A stretch of 64,000 nucleotides of DNA from Ixodes scapularis. Taxonomy: Eukaryota > Arthropoda > Arachnida > Ixodida > Ixodidae. The notes beneath the pieces were generated by a model, which saw only the letters and a program-made list of their open reading frames with translations, was not told where the DNA came from and did no database searches. The DNA lies in the NCBI RefSeq assembly GCF_016920785.2, contig NW_024609958.1, forward strand, positions 1,178,001-1,242,000, given 5' to 3'. A program made the translations under genes and the position numbers. Positions 57,340-64,000 of the stretch are shown here, piece after piece. Each line of letters begins with the position of its first letter. The first letter of the stretch is position 1.

Positions 57340-57790
57340 CTACTGGCAACAACGAGCAGGGGTGCTCCTCACGTCAAATGTTGAATCCAATAGCAGACGA
57401 CGCTCCCTAGCTACTCCACGGAGTTGTGCGTTGCAGTGATAGTGAACGTGTGTGGTTCTGCGAATATGATTCTGGATTAGGCTGTTCGCGGCATGCGATG
57501 GAGGGTGGGGGGAATCCGTGACGGGCTGTGGGGTGTGCAAACACCACGAAGGAATACAAGAGAGTGACACCCTATCGGCTTCCGACCAAGAGGCCTTTGC
57601 GACCGAAGTGGGGCCGAGCCGACTCACGCGAACACGGAGTCCTAGAGTTCGCGTCGTGCTAGAAAACAGTTCCCACCTGGCTAGCAAATAAAACTTTCCA
57701 TGCCATTCTTCTTCGACGTGGCATCTTGGTCGATACATGTCGGCGGATTGCGAGTCCGCCGACATATAGACTTCAAGGGGGCCCCCGGGG
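57340..57790. other. GC-rich segment with a polyadenylation signal and hairpin
   Basis: AATAAA lies near 57686 on the plus strand. It is followed about 50 bases on by a strong hairpin (ATGTCGGCGGA near 57736, then TCCGCCGACAT ending near 57766, 7-base loop). This may be the 3' end of a transcript or retroelement. A 141-codon minus frame covers the same DNA without a recognisable domain. Confidence 0.3.
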
Positions 57791-59555
57791 AAGGTTCCCC
57801 GGAAGGCGATACAGGCGCATCGAATGGGAAATGCAAATCGTCTGAAATCTCGTGCTGAAAATTTTAAAACAATTCCTGGTCACTGCTTGACTAAGATCAG
57901 CTTGATGAATCGTAGTTCATTATTTGCCACGGACAATCGCGACGGCCTTCTGATTGCTTCTGACGCCGGACGTAACAGGCTCAAGCTGCCCGTGGACTGA
58001 TGCTTAGACAACATATGACGTCCCAACAAGATGGCGAACCAGTAAACTTGCAGGTTGGTTTCGTTTTTGGTTACGTCTTATTTTTAGAGCCCTGCATCTC
58101 CGAGGATATTCGCAGACATTACTACAATACCGTCATCTGATTGCTGGCGTATCCTTGGCCTATTCGACTAGTTGGGTAAGCGCCAAGCTGAGCGAAAGCG
58201 CAAAGAGATACCCGGTTCCCGACAGAGTATATGACGAAAAACCAAAACGAAGGAAAATGTCTTTCTTCACGCTGTACACTGTAGGCACCCTGGCGGCTCC
58301 GCAGCTCAGTTACCCAACTGCGGGCACAGGTGGCGAACTTTTCCGCGTCACGGCGGAACCAAGCCGGCCACGCGCACATCGCGTACGCCGCCTTGATCAG
58401 GCGCATCAGACGCGGCGCACAGGCAGTCACTGGCTGGACTCAAGCGCCGCCGGTACTCGTTGGTTTTCTATTAGTATTCTTCATCGTCTCGTCCATGTCC
58501 AATTAAATGTAGTTTCTTTTTGTTGAAACCGTTGGCTTCGTGTTATTCCTGCGGGTCGGGTTTGCAGCAAGGCAAACCGACCACAACGCACACATCGGCA
58601 TAGTGTGCCGTAGTTGAGGGTTTTGACTTTCCGCGCTTAGTTTAGACTGAATTCTCCGTAATCGCTTGTTTATCCCGAATAATAAATGCAATCGGCCTTA
58701 TGGTCCGTTTCACTCTAAGTCCGACCGCATGCCAAAGTTATGATAGAATAGAGACAATCAAGCGGCGCTAATATTGTCACGGCACTCGACGTCTATGTGC
58801 GTTTGCTTCACCAATTAAACCAATAACGCGCAAAAAAAAAAAAAAAACACTTTAAACCGAGCATTCTTTTTTTCAGCAACTTGGCGCCGCAACACCAGGA
58901 CACGGTTCGCCCTAGAATTGCCAACCTTTTTGCAAAGTGAGGTGTTCTAAAGCGCGCGTACCCGAAGGAAAAATCCATCAATGTAACGCTGTTTGGCAGT
59001 CAATGTTTTCTAGTGGACCGCTGACTGTGCCTGACTGTACGTCAAGCATGTCTGATTGGACAACAAGTTACTCTGACCGACAGTCAAACTCCAGTCAGAC
59101 CCCGCTTGTCGGCTTTCTGATGGTTTCCTGGTGGCAGTCGGCCGCCGCGAAATGCCATCAGGATGTCCTGGTGGTGATTCTGACTGTACATCGATTGTCT
59201 CTGACTGTACGTCAGAAAGCTTTGACGTGCAGACAGAAGTACGGTCAAAGGACGTAAAGTTCGTTCGGATACCACTATTTCGTCAAATCTATGAATACGA
59301 AAAGTAATCTATGCACGAGAAAACGATTTCGGGACGTGAGCCCATAAAACCGCTGACGTTAGAGATATGACACGCAACCGACCGACAACCTTGATCAGAA
59401 GCCCGCCGAAGCCGCCGAACATGACACTTCGCACTTCGCTTCGCCCATAGAGGCTTCGCCGAGCTTTCATGAACGATCGCTCTCGACTCGTTTTGTTTGC
59501 CCGCTTGCTCCAACCTGTCGATCCTGCCCGGGCTCTACAATGTCTTACGTTTTAG
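57791..59555. other. Unassigned DNA upstream of the kelch-like exon
   Basis: It contains repeated CTGACTGTACGTCA-type words at about 59028-59220 and short A-runs near 58835. A minus/plus pair of open frames at 58122-58526 lacks domain support. Confidence 0.5.
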
Positions 59556-59707
59556 TAGAATTTCTACTCACAAGACCCAGCCTGTTGTGAGTTCCGACAA
59601 TGTAAGGCACTTTAGCGGTGTAGTTGAAGACGACAAGGTGTACTACTGGGCCGGAGACGCTCCAACGAAAGGAGGATTCTACGACGCGAAACTACTGTGC
59701 ATGGCAG
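59556..59707 (+). CDS. Kelch-repeat-like protein, internal exon
   Basis: The acceptor TGTCTTACGTTTTAG ends at 59555 and the donor is GCAG|GTGAGA. The frame is open for the whole exon and contains RHFSGVVEDDKVYYWAGD, which resembles the first strands of a kelch beta-propeller blade (His-Ser-Gly-Val-Val, Tyr and Trp before the glycine), then KLLCMAG. Kelch blades usually form protein-binding propellers in the cytosol or nucleus. The exon enters in phase 2 (one base completes a split codon) and leaves in phase 1. No upstream start exon was found. An acceptor at 59572 would also fit. Confidence 0.5.
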
Positions 59708-61046
59708 GTGAGAAGAACTGAATTACGGCGATTGATGTACGATTGCTTGGTTTAACTGCGTATGCAGCCGAAGCACTTTTTAGAGCGATGCACTCATTGT
59801 CGGAACCTCTCGCTGCAATACTGAAATGCTCTTGACTCGGTCCGAGAGGTTTAGGCAAGAAAGTTTATATCTTTCTATCTGGTGTGCACGGTAAAAACGT
59901 TCCGTAAAAAAACGTAGAGCTTCTCATTAAAAGCTACGGAGAAGCATCCGTAATCTGAAATACGATTGACTTGTCCGTAAATCTAAAGTTACGATCCTTT
60001 AAACAACTAAAATTGTTTGCGACAAGCTGAAAGTTGTTTTATTTGGTTTAGACTAATAGACAACGGTTCTCACATTTTAAAGAATCATTTATTGCACTGC
60101 CAATCAACTAATGATAAACGTTCCGAAACGAGGTGGCGCTAGTTTCCGCTCAATTGAAAAGCACGAGGTGAGATTTTTGTCTAGTATAATCACACTGCCG
60201 CTATCTCTTCATCTACCCATCTCCGCTCGGTCGTTTTGCCGCCGTTACGGGTTACGCAGGTTACGGCCGTCACTGCCGCGCTTGTTTCGTCGAGGGCTAG
60301 AAGTGCTTGGTGGTTTTTGTGCGAGCTTTCCTTGTTGTTATCAAAACGGTGAGTTTGTTCTGCTCATTTTATTAACATTGATTGGGGACTGTCATATATA
60401 CGTTCGTATTTTTGACACTTCTTTCCTCGAAAGAAACGAAACCACGGATTTGCGTCGCTTGAAACTTTCGGGTTCAATGACTGTCGCTGCTATCTCAGTT
60501 CGTGTTTGACGTTCTTCTCAGAGTTGAAAGCTCAAGTCGGGTGCTCGTTTGAACCTTGTGTCATGTCGTGAGCTCGCTGGGACGCGCGGTTCGTCGTTTC
60601 TAGCGATTGGGAGGCTATTCGCGCGTGCTGGCTCGCAAGAGTTGCAGTAAAGCACGTGACAACCCATCGTCTGAGTGCGTGAGTGCGCTTTACGAGTTTC
60701 GCATCGTTGTTCGCGCTTCCTGTAGCCTTCTCATTTCGCCGAGGGGTCCATATCGTTTCGTCGAAATTCGTTCGTTCGTCGAAATTCGCGGCAGTAGGTT
60801 TCGTGGACAACTTTTTATGGACACGTTTCGTCGAGACGAACGTTTCATCGACACTCGTTACGCGAATTTCATGCTGCAGTGACGTTTCGCCACTCGTGTA
60901 TCACTGAAGTGCGCGTAAACCCACACCCCCCGCCTGCGTTCACACCACTTCGCGGCGACAGTCTGCGGCTGCTCGTTACAAAAATGTTAACCCACCTAAC
61001 CGACCCGTACAGGTCGCTTCGCGGCGACAGTCTCATGCAGCTGACT

Positions 61047-61080
<34 letters not shown>

Positions 61081-61531
61081 AAAAAAAAAAAAAAAGAAGG
61101 TTAATTCGAGCTGTCGATGAAACGATCTGTCGGGGAAAGGTCGTTCGATGAACTGATGCCCATTGGTGTATCACCACTGCATACTTCACGTTCACTGGTT
61201 GGTTAGCAGTCATAATGCAGCCGATGAATTTCTCATTTTACAGAACGCACTTGTGTCACTCACTGTACGCTGATTCCCCCCAACCAGATGGTCAAAGATC
61301 ATTGTATTGATATTCATTTTTATGCTCATAATATTCTATGTGTATATTAAAGCAATATACCTCCGCTCAATACTTACACGGCGCCACTCGGGAGGGCACG
61401 TAATACCACTGTTCCGCGGACTGCAAAATTGTGTGCATTAATCTTGGCTCCTCAGTCAGTCTGTTTGTAAGGAACATAGCCACCGTTCCTGCAGTTTCAA
61501 ATTGTCTGAGATGCAAGCTAATTTTTTTCAG
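59708..61531. other. Intron-like DNA with CpG-rich patch and homopolymers
   Basis: A GC-rich patch at 60200-60350 ends in a donor-like AACG|GTGAGTTT and could be an alternative first exon, unproven. A TTCGCGGCGACAGTCT motif is repeated near 60948 and 61018. A C-run (about 23) followed by G and an A-run (about 24) lies at 61047-61095. Confidence 0.5.
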
Positions 61532-61611
61532 GAGGCGTCTTCAACGACAATTGCTTCCTTGTCACTGAGCATCGGCCAATGTTTAAAGAGCCTATGCCAT
61601 TCTTGAAGGCG
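61532..61611 (+). CDS. Kelch-like gene, next exon
   Basis: The acceptor CTAATTTTTTTCAG precedes 61532 and the donor is GCG|GTATGC. Joined to the exon ending at 59707, the split codon becomes glycine and the frame stays open for the 80 bases (GVFNDNCFLVTEHRPMFKEP), leaving in phase 0. The other two frames contain stops. Phase agreement is the main support. Confidence 0.5.
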
Positions 61612-62249
61612 GTATGCGTCTTGTTTGGAGCTTTTTACGTGTTGAATTTACCTATTCAAAGGAAGCCTTGGCCACTCTCGAGTTTATGCAAATGTGAGAA
61701 AATCTTGAAATGCGTCGAGTCCACGGGATGTGTCATAGAATGACAAAATCTAGATTACCCTATCATTTATCGTGCCGTAGCGCCCTTTTTCAAAACTCGC
61801 ACAAACATTTGAGCTGTACTAATTTTACAAAGAATTACGCTGCTGCATATTTATAATGAATCGATAACGTGGGAACACTGGTTGTCATTAGGCTGTAACT
61901 TTCAAGGCAGGGAAGCATGGTTATCTTGTATCGACCAGCACGCGGCACTGACGTCGCACAGCTGCGGTGGCGCTGTCGGTGGCACAGCGTAGACGCTTCA
62001 CTTTGCGCGAATTTGGTTTTTGCGCACGCACAGTGCTCACACCTGGTGTGGGCAAACGCGGGCTTGCTTAAAAACAGGGTGTCGGTCTATAGAATGTGTG
62101 CTTGTTCAGCAGTCATTCAGGTTTAACATGTTCCAACACTACCATAGTCTGACTTGGTAGTAGAAAATAAATGGCTTCACCTTCACCAGGCTGAGTATGC
62201 TTGAAGCAGGCATGGCATTAATGTTAGATGATGCAATATATCCTCCTAG

Positions 62250-62396
62250 ACCAATCTTCCAAATCAACCTGGAGAAGGGCTTGAAGAGAATGGGAGCAGT
62301 GAAGCGAACGACGGCCCAGCTCAAGATTTTAGCGATGCTGAAGGGCTTCAAATGAAGTCTCCACAGAAATCCCTTGAACCTGTATGTTTTTTTATG
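62250..62396 (+). CDS. Possible third exon of the kelch-like gene
   Basis: An acceptor-like TATATCCTCCTAG is followed by a phase-0 open stretch rich in Gly, Glu, Ser and Asn (GEGLEENGSSEANDG, QDFSDAEGLQMKSPQK), ending at the strong donor TTATG|GTAAGT (62396). A weaker donor CCT|GTATGT at 62381 is also possible. The acidic, disordered composition fits a linker. The minus strand is also open here, so confidence is limited. Confidence 0.3.
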
Positions 62397-63774
62397 GTAA
62401 GTGCAAATTTGAATTCCTACACATCTAGCATGTACCTAAGAGGAAGACAACTCTAATGTGGCTGATGCCAATCTTTTGAGAAGCGTAACAAAGGGCTTTG
62501 TGAGTATTCAGAACTTTCAAATATCGAAGCAAATGATGTCATATTTTGTTTATACTTTCATCGGATAGGACGGTTCGGCAGTTGTACGAATTTTCAATCT
62601 GAGAATGCTCCAGGACACACCATCGTAAAAAAGCAACTGAAACGACTCACAAAAGCCCACACAGAAGTCTGGGAACTGTATGCAAATAAAACTTATTTCA
62701 ACTCGTTTATTTAAAACGGGAAGGCATCCTGTAATTGTAACCAAAGATGGTTGATCTGTAAAATGTTTGAGCCCCCAGAGCCAATACATGATTTGCAGCG
62801 GTACGCTGCTGTGAACCGGTGATGCATGCACGCAGTGCGAGTGCTACAGTGTCAAGGCAGATGTGGGCGACATGATATGGTATTCATATCCTGTGTTATT
62901 AGGAGTCTGCGTCTGTTTAGTTACAGCAACCGGCATCCTGCCACTTTACAAATTATCTCCTTGCAACTTTTTTGCCCCTTGCTCTCGCACAAAATAATTA
63001 TTCGTTTGATATTTAAATTTATTATTATTAGAGGGGGGGTGCAACGATTTTATGATTAAGAGAATTTGCATCTCGTCATTTTTACGTTGTTTATCACGTC
63101 CCGGAGGATACAGAAAATATCTCCTTCATTAAGAATGTTGCGATTCCGCTGCATAATCGCAAAACAAAAACCAAGCTTTTTCCCCCACCTGCAGCCGCAA
63201 GTGGCAGCCGAAGGAACTACGGCTAGAAGATTACGTGCCCTCGCTCGGCTCCAAGCTGCAGCATAACGCCCGCTAATGTCAGCAGAGAGAGGGAGAGGAA
63301 GCGTCCTCCGAGATAGCACACGGGGATCTACACGGCACTCCGAATGACGTCACTAGGAGTGTGACCAGGTGTGACCCTGAAGACTGGGAGTGAGTTGAGG
63401 GGTGCCCGAAATGCCAATAGCTGTCTTTTTTTTTACGCAACAACTAGGACGCGCAGGCGAAATCGGTTTCCTGTTCTTTACTTCAGAAGTGTCAGAGAGC
63501 AACCTCCACAAATTTTTGACCGAAGTCTGGAAATCGTTGCACCCCTCTTTAAATAGTAACTTTTAAGCTTTGAACTAAGTGAAGCCTCATGGTTCTTTCT
63601 TTTTGTTTTATAGAGGTTTTTCAAAGCACAAGTCGGCCAATCTGCCATCCACCTGCAGCCATGCTTGCACTGCATGATTACTTAGCATGTCCAGTGCCAA
63701 CTGCTATTTAAGATGCTCTAACCTGATTAAATTGACAGTCTGACCATCTTGTGTCTTGTTTTTCAGAAAATACA
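62397..63774. other. Intron-like DNA
   Basis: Nothing firm was recognised apart from the duplicated segment described below. Confidence 0.5.
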
Positions 63775-64000
63775 GTGTGCACCTCAAGACGTCGAGCTAT
63801 GTTTGACGATTTAACCATTTGAACCAGTTGAATTACGGAGTCAACTTCGCTTTTGTATTTTTTTTATGGTAAGTCCCCAGTCTGAGTTCTTACAGAATGA
63901 GCATGTCCCTGAGGGGGAGGCAACGCTGATGTAGCTGATGTCACTTTTTCGACAACTGTTGTAGCAATATCAGCCACATCTAACTAACATGTTGCCCCTA
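63775..64000 (+). repeat. Duplicate of the exon-end/intron segment at 62365-62500
   Basis: The text around TTTTTTTATG|GTAAGT at about 63849-63865, and the following ~110 bases (a CTTACA/CCTACA, AGCATGT-ACCT/CCCT, GAGG and GCTGATG block), aligns with 62381-62500. An acceptor-like CTTGTTTTTCAG ends at 63766, followed by a short open stretch with a stop at about 63814. It may be an alternative last exon. Confidence 0.5.

Noticed and set aside
57736..57766. Hairpin considered as a histone-type 3' stem-loop or bacterial-style terminator
   Set aside because: The stem sequence does not match the conserved histone stem-loop, and a bacterial terminator is meaningless in this eukaryotic context.

Overview
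This is a eukaryotic, repeat-dominated window, most likely from an arthropod and probably a hard tick. The reasons are that short splice-bounded exons are separated by long AT-rich introns, there is a TATA plus TCAG-initiator core promoter, there are several non-LTR retrotransposon fragments (one with an ATCC-repeat tail), and fold-back DNA transposons are very abundant. A small cysteine-rich secreted-protein gene also fits a tick. The species is an inference. No bacterial features, rRNA, tRNA or CRISPR array were seen.

Region 1 (1-17.5 kb): a LINE endonuclease fragment abuts a very large inverted repeat. The left arm is about 562-6464, the right arm about 12583-17450, and the spacer about 6.1 kb. 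The arms carry a CpG-rich block, a pogo-like deletion derivative with its own inverted ends, and two candidate exons whose frames differ between arms through 1-bp indels. The left arm alone holds an 894-bp Harbinger-like insertion, and the right arm preserves its empty site. The spacer holds tandem degenerate repeats, a hAT-like MITE and mostly unassigned AT-rich DNA.

Region 2 (19.9-39 kb): an A-B-A-B-A-B array. B1+A1 and B2+A2 form a nearly identical direct repeat with a period of about 6.95 kb. The outer members A0 and B3 are more diverged. A0 carries an 11-cysteine coding-like exon. In A1 and A2 the exon stops within it, at a perfect 20-bp palindrome. A 720-bp fold-back element sits in A1 and A2 but not in A0.

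Region 3 (39-56.2 kb): on the minus strand, a promoter near 56.18 kb, a non-coding first exon, a signal-peptide exon (about 55.0 kb), a cysteine-bearing exon (53.4 kb) and a second cysteine-rich exon (43.6 kb) agree in splice phase. They look like one small secreted-protein gene. Its putative 9.6-kb intron has absorbed a LINE with an intact RT frame, a 1.49-kb element with an exact 8-bp target duplication, a hAT relic with a BED finger, and several fold-back MITEs.

Region 4 (56.2-64 kb): unassigned DNA, then a plus-strand gene with a kelch-like exon (59.56-59.71 kb) joined in phase to an exon at 61.53 kb, plus a weaker exon at 62.25 kb. A duplicated exon-end/intron segment lies near the right edge.

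All identity statements are by-eye alignments. No database search or calculation was possible.
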